This document shows, one piece after another, positions 1 through 7,533 of a DNA stretch of 64,000 nt. How positions within the stretch are numbered: the first letter of the stretch is position 1; every line of letters starts with the position of its first letter. The stretch is from Pseudomonas shirazensis. GTDB taxonomy: Bacteria; Pseudomonadota; Gammaproteobacteria; Pseudomonadales; Pseudomonadaceae. Under the pieces are notes generated by a model that saw only the letters and a program-made list of their open reading frames with translations, ran no database searches and was not told the origin of the DNA. The translations under genes were made by a program, and so were the position numbers. Location of the stretch: the NCBI RefSeq assembly GCF_014268785.2, contig NZ_JABWRD020000001.1:695001-759000 (forward strand), given 5' to 3'.

Positions 1-919
1 CGGAGATTTCGATGGCGTTGGACCCAGGACGCTGGAAGATCGGGATCGCCACCGCTGGCTGGTTGTTCAGCAGCGAGCGCAGGGCATATTGGCTGGAGCC
101 GAGTTCGACCCGGGCAATGTCCTTGAGACGGGTGATTTCACCATCGGCACCGGCGCGGACGATGATGTTCTCGAACTCTTCCTCATTGACCAGGCGGCCC
201 TGGGTGTTGACCGACAGCTGGAAGCTGGTCGAACCTGGCGCAGGTGGTGCACCGAGCTGGCCGGCAGCGACCTGACGGTTCTGCTCGCGAATCGCCGTGA
301 CCACATCGGTGGCGGTCAGGTTACGCGAGGCGGTCTTGTTCGGGTCGAGCCAGACCCGCAGCGAGTAGTCGCCCATGCCGAACAGCTGCACGTCACCGAC
401 GCCGCCCAGGCGGGCCAGCTCATCCTTGATGTTGAGGATGGCGTAGTTGGACAGATAGAGCATGTCGTAGCGCTGATCCGGCGAGGTCAAGTGCACGACC
501 ATGGTCAGGTCGGGCGAAGCCTTGTCGACGGTGATACCAATGCGCGTGACTTCTTCGGGCAGCTTGGGCTGGGTCCGGGTGACGCGGTTCTGCACCTGTA
601 CCTGAGCGTTGTCCAGGTCAGTGCCCAGGGCAAAGGTGATGGTCAGGGTCAGCTTGCCGTCGGCGGTCGACTGCGAGGACATGTAGAGCATGTTCTCGAC
701 ACCGGTAATGGCCTGTTCCAGTGGCGCGGCAACGGTGTCGCCGATGACCTTGGGGTTGGCCCCGGGGAAGTTGGCGCGTACCACAACCGTAGGCGGGACC
801 ACTTCGGGGTATTCGCTGATCGGCAGTTGGAACAGCGCAATCGAGCCCGCGATCAGCAGGATCAGCGACAGCACGGCGGCGAAGATCGGCCGGGTAATAA
901 AGAATTTGGAGAAGTTCAT
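1..919 (-). CDS. mexF: RND multidrug efflux permease, MexF-like (5' part only)
   Basis: Inner-membrane pump subunit of a tripartite RND drug/proton antiporter. Only the N-terminal 306 residues are in the window; the gene runs off the left edge. The start reads MNFSKFFITRPIFAAVLSLI, the first RND transmembrane helix, followed by the family's PTVVVRANFPGANP and AAPLEQAITGVENM segments of the porter domain. I recognise this as closely similar to P. aeruginosa MexF. The ATG at 919 follows GGGAC and lies 12 nt after the stop of mexE, so the two form an operon. A third outer-membrane gene (oprN) would be expected beyond the left edge but cannot be seen. Substrates such as chloramphenicol, quinolones and trimethoprim are known for the family and only inferred here. 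Confidence 0.93.
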   Translation of the reverse strand, partial: MNFSKFFITRPIFAAVLSLILLIAGSIALFQLPISEYPEVVPPTVVVRANFPGANPKVIGDTVAAPLEQAITGVENMLYMSSQSTADGKLTLTITFALGTDLDNAQVQVQNRVTRTQPKLPEEVTRIGITVDKASPDLTMVVHLTSPDQRYDMLYLSNYAILNIKDELARLGGVGDVQLFGMGDYSLRVWLDPNKTASRNLTATDVVTAIREQNRQVAAGQLGAPPAPGSTSFQLSVNTQGRLVNEEEFENIIVRAGADGEITRLKDIARVELGSSQYALRSLLNNQPAVAIPIFQRPGSNAIEIS

Positions 920-931
920 CGGTGTCGTCCC

Positions 932-2173
932 TTAACCGCGCGGTGCCTGGGCACTGGCGACTTTCACACTGGGGCCGGCCACGCGCGGCGCCGGGTTGCT
1001 GGCTTCAAGCGCCTGACGCTGCTGGGCGAGGTTGGTCAGGGTCTGCTCACTGGCCATGGCGCTCTCTTCTGGAGTCACCTGCGAGCCTGGGCGCACCCGC
1101 TGCAGGCCCTTGACGACGATACGCTCGTCCTTGTTCAAGCCGCTGCGGACGATGCGCAGGCCTTCAAGCTTGGGGCCCAGTTCAACGGCGCGGTAGGCAG
1201 CCTTGTTGTCCTGGTCCATGACCAGCACGAACTTCTTGCCAAGGTCGGTGCCGACCGCTTCGTCGTTGATCAGCACTGCGTCGTACTTGGCGCTGCCGAC
1301 CAGCTTCAGGCGGGCGTACAGGCCCGGGGTGAACTGGCCGTCAGTGTTGTCGAACACGGCGCGGCCGCGGATGGTGCCGGTGCGCGGATTGACCTGGTTG
1401 TCGACGAAGTTCATCTGGCCCAGGTGCGGGTTGCCGGTTTCGTTGGTCAGGCCCAGGTACACCGGAGTGCTCTGTCCACGTTGGCCGTCACGCGCCAGCT
1501 GGGTGTACTTGAGGTACACGCGCTCGTCGGCGTCGAAATAGGCATAAACCTTGTCGGTGGACACCACCGAGGTTAGCGGGGTGACATCGGCGCTGACGAT
1601 GTTGCCGGCGGTGAACTCGGCGCGGCTGACCCGGCCGCTGATCGGCGCGGTGACCCGGGTAAAGCTCAGGTTGAGGCGGGCCAGGTCCAGTTGGGCCTGG
1701 ATCGCGGCAACCCCGGCGCGGGCTTCGGCGGCGGCGCTGCTGCGCGACTCGGCCAGCTCGGCGGAGATGGCGTTGCTGTCACGCAGACGCTCGCCGCGGC
1801 GGGCTTCGTTTTCGCTGCGCTGGGCGCTGGCGCGGGCTTGTTGCAGTTGTGCTTCGAGGCGGCGGACTTCGGCCTGGAACGGGCGCGGGTCGATCTGGAA
1901 CAACAGGTCGCCCTTTTTCACCTGGGCGCCTTCGGTAAAGGCCACCTGATCGATCTGGCCCGATACCCGTGGGCGGACTTCGACGGTTTCTGGCGCTTCG
2001 AGGCGGCCGGTAAACTCGTCCCACTCGTTGATCGGTTGCTCGATCACCTTGGCCACGGTGACCTTCGGCGCGGTCGGAGCCTGCACGGCGTCTGGGGTAC
2101 GGCCGCAGGCGCTGATCACCAGCACTGCCAGGGCAGCGAGGGGATAACGCAAGGGTTTGAGTGATTGTTCCAT
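932..2173 (-). CDS. mexE: RND efflux periplasmic adaptor, MexE-like lipoprotein
   Basis: Membrane-fusion protein linking the MexF pump to its outer-membrane channel. From the ATG at 2173 (413 aa) it opens with a basic n-region, a hydrophobic stretch and a lipobox ending VISAC, so it should be lipid-anchored in the periplasm. Next come the lipoyl/barrel-sandwich segment (VRPRVSGQID, GDLLFQIDPRPFQAE), a helical hairpin around residues 100-165, and the second lipoyl half (LSFTRVTAPISGRVSRAE). An in-frame upstream start at 2314 would place about 47 non-signal-like residues in front, so 2173 is preferred. It sits directly upstream of mexF. A palindrome about 86-104 bp upstream of the start may be its operator. 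The gene to the right, a LysR regulator, is divergent. Confidence 0.93.
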   Translation of the reverse strand: MEQSLKPLRYPLAALAVLVISACGRTPDAVQAPTAPKVTVAKVIEQPINEWDEFTGRLEAPETVEVRPRVSGQIDQVAFTEGAQVKKGDLLFQIDPRPFQAEVRRLEAQLQQARASAQRSENEARRGERLRDSNAISAELAESRSSAAAEARAGVAAIQAQLDLARLNLSFTRVTAPISGRVSRAEFTAGNIVSADVTPLTSVVSTDKVYAYFDADERVYLKYTQLARDGQRGQSTPVYLGLTNETGNPHLGQMNFVDNQVNPRTGTIRGRAVFDNTDGQFTPGLYARLKLVGSAKYDAVLINDEAVGTDLGKKFVLVMDQDNKAAYRAVELGPKLEGLRIVRSGLNKDERIVVKGLQRVRPGSQVTPEESAMASEQTLTNLAQQRQALEASNPAPRVAGPSVKVASAQAPRG

Positions 2174-2258
2174 GGAGAAATCCGCCAATGTATATGGATA
2201 GTGGGGCGGATTCTGCGCGGCGCGCGGGTGGGGAACGAATCGAATGGGCCGAAGGTTA

Positions 2259-2277
2259 TTATCATCCAGAATGATAA
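2259..2277. promoter_or_regulatory. Near-perfect palindrome upstream of mexE
   Basis: TTATCAT at 2259-2265 and ATGATAA at 2271-2277 are perfect 7-bp inverted arms around CCAGA, forming a 19-bp dyad in the mexE/LysR intergenic region, about 86-104 bp upstream of the mexE ATG. It looks like a dimeric repressor or activator site. It is not an obvious nod-box of the MexT type. The cognate protein is unknown. Confidence 0.45.
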
Positions 2278-2455
2278 ACCCACTGCCGCCATCGATACTG
2301 CGCATGGCCAGCATGCCGCGCTGAGGCGCGGATAGGCAAAATAACGTCAGGCCTTAGGTAAATGCTTGCCCGGCCAGCGGTGCTGCAGCAAGGGGCTGAG
2401 GTAAGGTAGCAGGGATAAATCAGAGCGCGCCGCCGACGGCGCCCCAGAGGTGCCT

Positions 2456-3361
2456 GTGGCTTCCTATACCTTGCGTCAGTTGAAGTATTTCGTCACCACG
2501 GTGGAGGCCGGCAGCGTTGCCGAGGCTTCGCGCCAGTTGTATATCGCCCAGCCGTCGATCTCTACCGCGATCAAGAACCTGGAAGAGAGTTTTGGCGTGC
2601 AGCTGTTTATCCGCCATCACGCCCAGGGCGTGTCGCTGACGCCCAGCGGCAAGCGTTTCTACGCCAAGACCAAGTCGCTGCTGCAGATGGCCCACGAGTT
2701 CGAGCAGAACGCACTGGCCGACAACGACACGGTGGCTGGGCAGATCGACATCGGTTGTTTTGAAACGGTGGCGCCGCTGTATTTGCCGCGTTTGATCGCC
2801 GGGTTTCGCGAGCGTTATCCGGGGGTCGACATTCGCTTGCGCGACGGTGAACAGCAGGAGCTGATCCAGGGGCTGACTGCTGGCACCTTTGACCTGGCGT
2901 TTCTCTACGATCATGACCTGGATGGCACCATCGAGGCCGAGCCGTTGATGGCGCCGCAGAAACCTTACGTGTTGTTGCCGGAGAAACACCGCTTTGCGGG
3001 TCAGGCGCAGGTGTCGTTACGCGATTTGTGCCCAGAGCCGATGATACTGCTCGACGTCGCGCCGAGCAGGACCTACTTCGTCAGCCTGTTCAATGAGTTG
3101 GGGCTGACGCCGAATATCGTCTTCAGCTCGCCGTCGATCGAGATGGTGCGGGGGATGGTCGGGCAGGGGTTTGGTTTTTCGTTGCTGGTGACTCGGCCGC
3201 ATTCCGAGTGCACCTACGATGGTCAGCGACTGGTCACGGTCGACATTGCCGAGCCGGTGGAGTTGTCGGGGTTGGCGGCAGCGCACTTGAAACGGGTGCA
3301 ACTGACCAAGCCGGCGCAGTTGTTCGTCGAGTTTTGCCGTGAGCAGTTGGCCAGCCTGTAA
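2456..3361 (+). CDS. LysR-family transcriptional regulator
   Basis: DNA-binding activator or repressor of about 301 aa. The N-terminal winged HTH is clear (LRQLKYFVTTVEAGSVAEAS, then QPSISTAIKNLEESFGVQLF, residues about 5-65). It is followed by a periplasmic-binding-protein-like effector domain. I use the GTG at 2456 because CAGAGG lies 5 nt upstream; another GTG at 2450 is in frame and would add two residues. It is divergent from mexE and convergent with the ridA/FMO operon. Its HTH does not resemble MexT closely, so control of the neighbouring RidA/FMO genes is as likely as control of the pump. Neither is shown by the sequence. Confidence 0.9.
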   Translation: MASYTLRQLKYFVTTVEAGSVAEASRQLYIAQPSISTAIKNLEESFGVQLFIRHHAQGVSLTPSGKRFYAKTKSLLQMAHEFEQNALADNDTVAGQIDIGCFETVAPLYLPRLIAGFRERYPGVDIRLRDGEQQELIQGLTAGTFDLAFLYDHDLDGTIEAEPLMAPQKPYVLLPEKHRFAGQAQVSLRDLCPEPMILLDVAPSRTYFVSLFNELGLTPNIVFSSPSIEMVRGMVGQGFGFSLLVTRPHSECTYDGQRLVTVDIAEPVELSGLAAAHLKRVQLTKPAQLFVEFCREQLASL

Positions 3362-3366
3362 AGTGT

Positions 3367-3385
3367 GGGGCCGCTGCGCGGCCCC
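3367..3385. terminator. GC hairpin between convergent LysR and ridA
   Basis: GGGGCCGC (3367-3374), loop TGC, GCGGCCCC (3378-3385): a perfect 8-bp stem located 5 bp after the LysR stop and 20 bp before the ridA stop on the other strand. No strong U-tract follows on either side, so it may be a weak bidirectional terminator. Confidence 0.45.
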
Positions 3386-3405
3386 AGCAATTTCAGCCAT
3401 GCCGC

Positions 3406-3816
3406 TCAGTCCGGCACCACCGCAATCACATCGATCTCCATCAGCCACTCAGCCTGCGCCAACCCGGCGACCACCAGCCCGGTGGAAATCGGGAACACGC
3501 CCTTGAGCCATTTGCCGACCTCCTGATACACCGGCTCGCGGAAGCGCGGATCGGTGATGTAGGTGGTGGTCTTGACGATGTGCGACATGTCCGAGCCGGC
3601 TTCTTCAAGCAGCTGTTTGACGTTCTTCATGGCCTGCTCGGCCTGGGCACGCGGGTCGCCCAGCCCGACCAGGCGGCCGTCGAAGTCGGTGCCGACCTGG
3701 CCGCGCACATACACGGTGTTGCCGGCGCGCACCGCCTGGCACAGGTCGTTGTCGAGCGACTGGTTAGGGTAGGTGACCTTGGTGTTGAACATCCGTACGC
3801 GGGTATGAGTAGGCAT
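3406..3816 (-). CDS. RidA/YjgF/YER057c/UK114-family protein
   Basis: 136-aa RidA-family protein. Canonical members hydrolyse reactive enamine/imine intermediates to ketones and ammonia. Here the family signatures are visible: AVRAGNTVYVRGQVGTD, the A-x-QAMKNVKQLLEEAG helix, and VKTTTYITD. The conserved C-terminal family block (V-x-x-A/GLA..E-x-LMEIDVIAV) is present. The arginine that binds substrate carboxylate in canonical RidA (R105 in the IRVxVxAL block) is not obvious, so this is probably a divergent subgroup. Its ATG shares one base with the stop of the flavin monooxygenase upstream (TGATG at 3816). That implies translational coupling and a linked step, for example clearing an imine made by the oxidase. 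Confidence 0.92.
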   Translation of the reverse strand: MPTHTRVRMFNTKVTYPNQSLDNDLCQAVRAGNTVYVRGQVGTDFDGRLVGLGDPRAQAEQAMKNVKQLLEEAGSDMSHIVKTTTYITDPRFREPVYQEVGKWLKGVFPISTGLVVAGLAQAEWLMEIDVIAVVPD

Positions 3817-5129
3817 CAGTGGGCTCCGACGGTGCTGAGGTTGTGAGGTTGGGCCGCGGCATCGGCGTCGCGCTGATCACGGTCGCGGTAGGACAGGTAA
3901 GTGCGTTGCGTGGCGATATGACCGGCGACGTGCTTGGCGTCGTGCCACACCCCCCAGATGAACGACGAGCCGCGCCGCGACAGCCACGGCAGGCCGAGGA
4001 AGTACACCCCAGGCTCCTGCGACACGCCGCGTTGATGTACTGGCTTGCCGTTGCTGTCGAATGTATTGACCTGCAGCCAGCTGAAGTCGACGCCGTAGCC
4101 GGTGGCCCAGATGACGCTGGTGACGCCGGCCGCGATCAGGTCCAGTTGCAGGATCGGTTCGCTGATGCAGGCCGGGTCGGGCAGGCGTTTGCGGGCTTCG
4201 GGTTCTTCCGGCAGGTCCAGGCCGTTGCGCTCGACGTAGGCATCGGCGGCGTCGAGCAGGGCCAGGTAGTTTTCGTCGCCGCGGCGAATGTTGTCGGCCA
4301 GGTTGTTCTGGAAGGTGGCGACACCGTTGTCGAATGACTCGGTCAGGCCGACCAGGGTCATGCCTTGGTGGGCGAGGGCGCGGAAGTCCACCGTGTGGCC
4401 GCCACGGGCGCCGCTGACGGCGATGGTCACGTGCTCACGGCCAGGTTTGGCGATTTCTGCATCCCATTCGCCCAGTACCCCCAGCCACCAGCAGAAGTCG
4501 CGGTTGCGGTAGGCGCGCGGCGGGCGGTCGTGGGCGCCGACCGAGAGGTACACCTTGCGCCCGGCACGCATCAGCTCTTCGGCGATCTGTACGCCGGAAG
4601 AGCCCGCGCCTACTACCAGTACCGCGCCTTCAGGGAGCTGCTCAGGGTTGAAGTACGCGGCAGAGTGGATCTGCTGCAGGCGTGGGTCCTGCGGGGCAAT
4701 GGCGGGGATGACCGGGCGCTGGAACGGGCCGGTGGCAGCCACTACGCGGTTGGCGCGGATGGTGCCCTGGTTGGTCTCGATGACAAAGCCTGGGCGGTCG
4801 GCATTGCGTACAACCTTCTTCACTTCAACGCCAGTGCGTACCGGCAGATTGAATTTGCGTACATAGCGCTCGAAGTAATCGGCCACCTGCTCCTTGCCGG
4901 CGAAAGCGTCGGCGTCCAGGTCGAATTCCAGGCCGGGGAAACGGTCGTGCCAGACCGGGCCGTTGGCCACTAGCGAGTCCCAGCGGCCGCTGCGCCAGGC
5001 CTCGGCAATGCGGTTGCGCTCCAGCACCAGATGCGGCACGCCGAGTTTGCTCAGGTGTTCGCTCATGGCGACCCCGGCCTGGCCGGCGCCGACGATCAGC
5101 GTGTCGATTTCGATGTTGTTCAATGTCAT
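3816..5129 (-). CDS. FAD/NADPH-dependent flavin monooxygenase (FMO/TrkA-like)
   Basis: 437-aa two-dinucleotide-binding-domain flavoprotein. The N-terminal FAD-binding motif is GAGQAGVAMSEHLSKLG (residues about 14-30), and a second GxGxxG, VVGAGSSGVQIAEEL, sits near residue 170 for NADPH. The ATGPFQRP and WATGY segments are typical of the FMO/Baeyer-Villiger/N-hydroxylase superfamily, often annotated as flavoprotein involved in K+ transport. The ATG at 5129 has AAAGGG about 8 nt upstream. It is the first gene of a two-gene operon with ridA. Substrate unknown; pairing with RidA suggests oxidation of an amine or another N-containing compound. Confidence 0.87.
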   Translation of the reverse strand: MTLNNIEIDTLIVGAGQAGVAMSEHLSKLGVPHLVLERNRIAEAWRSGRWDSLVANGPVWHDRFPGLEFDLDADAFAGKEQVADYFERYVRKFNLPVRTGVEVKKVVRNADRPGFVIETNQGTIRANRVVAATGPFQRPVIPAIAPQDPRLQQIHSAAYFNPEQLPEGAVLVVGAGSSGVQIAEELMRAGRKVYLSVGAHDRPPRAYRNRDFCWWLGVLGEWDAEIAKPGREHVTIAVSGARGGHTVDFRALAHQGMTLVGLTESFDNGVATFQNNLADNIRRGDENYLALLDAADAYVERNGLDLPEEPEARKRLPDPACISEPILQLDLIAAGVTSVIWATGYGVDFSWLQVNTFDSNGKPVHQRGVSQEPGVYFLGLPWLSRRGSSFIWGVWHDAKHVAGHIATQRTYLSYRDRDQRDADAAAQPHNLSTVGAH

Positions 5130-5451
5130 GTTCGAGCCCTTTTTGGAAGGCGATTTGATCAGGTCGGTGGGAGACCGCCTTTGCCTGGGGCCAGACTAGG
5201 GACTGCACAATAGCGGCGAAAATACTATTTAGCTGGGACTTGCCGATAAATTGGCGAAGGCCATGCGCAGCAAGGGCTGCAGCGTGGTTTGGCAGTGCTG
5301 TCAGGGTTATTTTGTTGGCCGTGAGTTTTTTCCTGTGCAGGGGCAACAAAAAAGGTCGTTTCGTGGGCTGGGCGGGCTGTCCAGAATGCTCGCTAACGAG
5401 TGGCGGGCAGTTTTCTTCCGCCTGATCTTCGCCTGATACAGGAGCTGAACC
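5130..5451. other. Intergenic promoter region, FMO operon / DUF1028 operon
   Basis: 322 bp between divergent operons. It must hold both promoters. An AT-rich stretch near 5215-5235 (AATACTATTTAG) could be a LysR-type site or promoter element. An AGGAGCTGAACC ribosome-binding segment precedes the ATG at 5452. No convincing RNA gene or coding ORF was seen. Confidence 0.4.
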
Positions 5452-6126
5452 ATGACCTTTTCCATCATTGGCCGCTGCGCCGAAACCGGCCAGCTTGGTA
5501 TCGCCATCAGTTCTTCCAGCATCGCGGTAGGCGCCCGCTGCCCATGGGTGCGCGCTGGGGTCGGTGCAGTTGCCAGCCAGAACATCACCCTGCCTGCCCT
5601 TGGCCCGCAGGTCCTTGATGCGCTGGAGCGAGGCCAGCTACCACCCGCCGCACTGGACCAGGTGTTGACGGCCAATGGCTGGAGCGATTACCGCCAGGTC
5701 ACAGTGATCGACAGTCATGGCCGGGTCGCGCTGTTCTCTGGCAAGCAGGCCTTGGGCGTACACAATGCCGTGGCCGGTGAGCAGTGCGCGGCGGCGGGCA
5801 ATCTGCTCGCTTCGCAGCAGGTGATCCAGGCCATGGTCGACGCCTTCGAGCAGGCCGGTGGGCACCTGGCGGATCGCTTGCTGGCCGCCATGCACGCGGC
5901 TGTCGCGGCAGGTGGCGAGGCCGGGCCGATCCATTCGGCGGCGTTGAAGATTGCCGGTGAGCTGACCTGGCCGCTGGTTGATCTGCGTGTGGACTGGGCC
6001 GAGCACGACCCGATTGGCCAGCTCGATGGTCTCTGGCAAGCCTACCGGCCGCAGATGAACGACTACGTGACCCGCGCACTCGATCCGACCCGTGCACCGA
6101 GTTACGGAGTGGCGGGCGATGAGTGA
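5452..6126 (+). CDS. DUF1028-family protein (Ntn-hydrolase-like)
   Basis: 224-aa protein. The opening MTFSIIGRCAETGQLGIAIS and the following A-VG-RCPWVRAGVGAVASQ are hallmark segments of DUF1028, a family with a predicted Ntn-hydrolase fold and no firmly assigned reaction. A well-spaced AGGAG precedes the ATG. The last codons overlap the next gene, an ArgE-like deacetylase, by 8 bp, so the two are translated together. The family is often found beside peptidases, RidA proteins and amino-acid transporters. That fits a role in handling an N-acylated or cyclic nitrogen compound, by inference only. Confidence 0.85.
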   Translation: MTFSIIGRCAETGQLGIAISSSSIAVGARCPWVRAGVGAVASQNITLPALGPQVLDALERGQLPPAALDQVLTANGWSDYRQVTVIDSHGRVALFSGKQALGVHNAVAGEQCAAAGNLLASQQVIQAMVDAFEQAGGHLADRLLAAMHAAVAAGGEAGPIHSAALKIAGELTWPLVDLRVDWAEHDPIGQLDGLWQAYRPQMNDYVTRALDPTRAPSYGVAGDE

Positions 6127-7270
6127 GCTGAGCAGCCAGCAGCTGTTGGGGCGGCTAATCGGCTTTGCCACGGTCAGCCGTGATTCGAACCTGCAACTGA
6201 TCGGGTTCATTCGGGATTACCTGGCTGAGCTGGGGGTAGCGAGTGAGCTGTTTTTGAACGCCGAGGGCACCAAGGCCAATCTTTTTGCCAGCATCGGTCC
6301 GACGGATCGCGGCGGCGTAGTGCTGTCGGGGCATACCGACGTGGTGCCGGTCGATGGCCAGGCGTGGACCGTCGACCCGTTTGTCATGACCGAACGCGAT
6401 GGCCGCTTGTATGGTCGCGGCGCGGCGGACATGAAGGGGTTTATCGCCTCAGTGCTGGCGGCGGTGCCGGCGTTTCTCGCGCAGCCGCTGCACACGCCCG
6501 TGCATCTGGCGTTTTCCTATGACGAGGAAGTCGGCTGCCTCGGCGTGCGCTCGATGCTCGAGGCCTTGGCCGAGCGGCCGCACAAACCGCGTTTGTGTCT
6601 GATTGGTGAGCCGACCGAGCTGAAACCGGTGCTTGGCCACAAGGGCAAGCTGGCGATGCGTTGCCAGGTGCATGGCGCGGCCTGTCATTCGGCCTATGCA
6701 CCTTACGGGGTGAATGCCATCGAGTATGCGGCGCGGATGATCGGCAAGTTGGGCGAGATTGGGCAGGTGTTGGCCGAGGATCAGGATGCACGTTTCGATC
6801 CGCCGTTTTCGACGGTGCAGACGGGGGTGATCAAGGGTGGCCGGGCATTGAATATCGTGCCTGAGGAATGTGAGTTCGACTTTGAAGTGCGGGCGTTGCC
6901 GGGGTTTGCTGCAGAGACTGTGGCGGATCAGTTGCAGGCCTACGCCGAGGCCGAGTTGTTGCCGCGGATGCGGGCGGTGAGTGCCGCGAGTGATATTCGG
7001 CTGTGGCCTTTGAGTGCGTATCCTGGGTTGGCTACGGCGGCTGATAGCGAGGCTGCGCGGTTGGTGGCGTTGCTCAGTGGGTCGAGTGAGTTTGGCACGG
7101 TGGCGTTTGGGACTGAGGGAGGGTTGTTTGATCAGGCGGGGATAGCGACGGTGGTATGTGGGCCGGGGAGCATGGAGCAGGGGCATCGGCCGGATGAGTT
7201 TGTCAGTGTGGCGCAGTTGTTGGGATGTGATGCGATGTTGTTGCGGTTGGTAGATTATTTGCGGGGCTGA
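6119..7270 (+). CDS. M20-family acetylornithine deacetylase-like hydrolase (ArgE/DapE type)
   Basis: 383-aa zinc-dependent amidohydrolase. The metal site is visible: GHTDVVP (first His/Asp), GRGAADMKGF (bridging Asp) and FSYDEEVGC (catalytic Glu pair). IGEPTELKPVLGHKGKL opens the lid domain. A C-terminal GPGSMEQGHRPDEFV supplies the last His ligand. This pattern is typical of N-acetyl-L-ornithine deacetylase. Because it overlaps a DUF1028 gene and sits in a catabolic cluster, it is probably a paralogue acting on another N-acyl amino acid rather than the housekeeping ArgE. The ATG at 6119 overlaps the upstream stop by 8 bp. Confidence 0.9.
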   Translation: MSELSSQQLLGRLIGFATVSRDSNLQLIGFIRDYLAELGVASELFLNAEGTKANLFASIGPTDRGGVVLSGHTDVVPVDGQAWTVDPFVMTERDGRLYGRGAADMKGFIASVLAAVPAFLAQPLHTPVHLAFSYDEEVGCLGVRSMLEALAERPHKPRLCLIGEPTELKPVLGHKGKLAMRCQVHGAACHSAYAPYGVNAIEYAARMIGKLGEIGQVLAEDQDARFDPPFSTVQTGVIKGGRALNIVPEECEFDFEVRALPGFAAETVADQLQAYAEAELLPRMRAVSAASDIRLWPLSAYPGLATAADSEAARLVALLSGSSEFGTVAFGTEGGLFDQAGIATVVCGPGSMEQGHRPDEFVSVAQLLGCDAMLLRLVDYLRG

Positions 7271-7533
7271 TGACTGCGCCGCTTCGAGTGGCGCCAGCTA
7301 GCCTTGGCATACCCCTCTGGTGGTTGGCCGTGCTGTGCGCTTCTGCTGTACCGGTGGCTCACTGTTTGACGGCCCGAGGCCATGTGTCAGCTCTGTAAAC
7401 CGTTAGATAGTGCGTTCAAACGTAAGGCGTTTCTCTCGCCGCTGTAGGACGCATCCTGTTCGCTTTTGGCGGGGAAAAATACCGGTCAGAAGCTGCTAGT
7501 TTCCCTGGCTCAACAAGCACAGGGCGTTTGCAG

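Noticed and set aside
89..1576. 495-codon open frame on the plus strand over mexF/mexE
   Set aside because: Antisense shadow of a high-GC gene pair: it contains no recognisable domain and has repetitive Gly/Val/Gln composition. MexF and MexE are unmistakable on the other strand.
2259..2277. Fur box reading of the mexE palindrome
   Set aside because: Only the ATGATAA/TTATCAT parts resemble the hexamer repeats; the centre CCAGA breaks the GATAAT array, and mexEF is not an iron-uptake operon.
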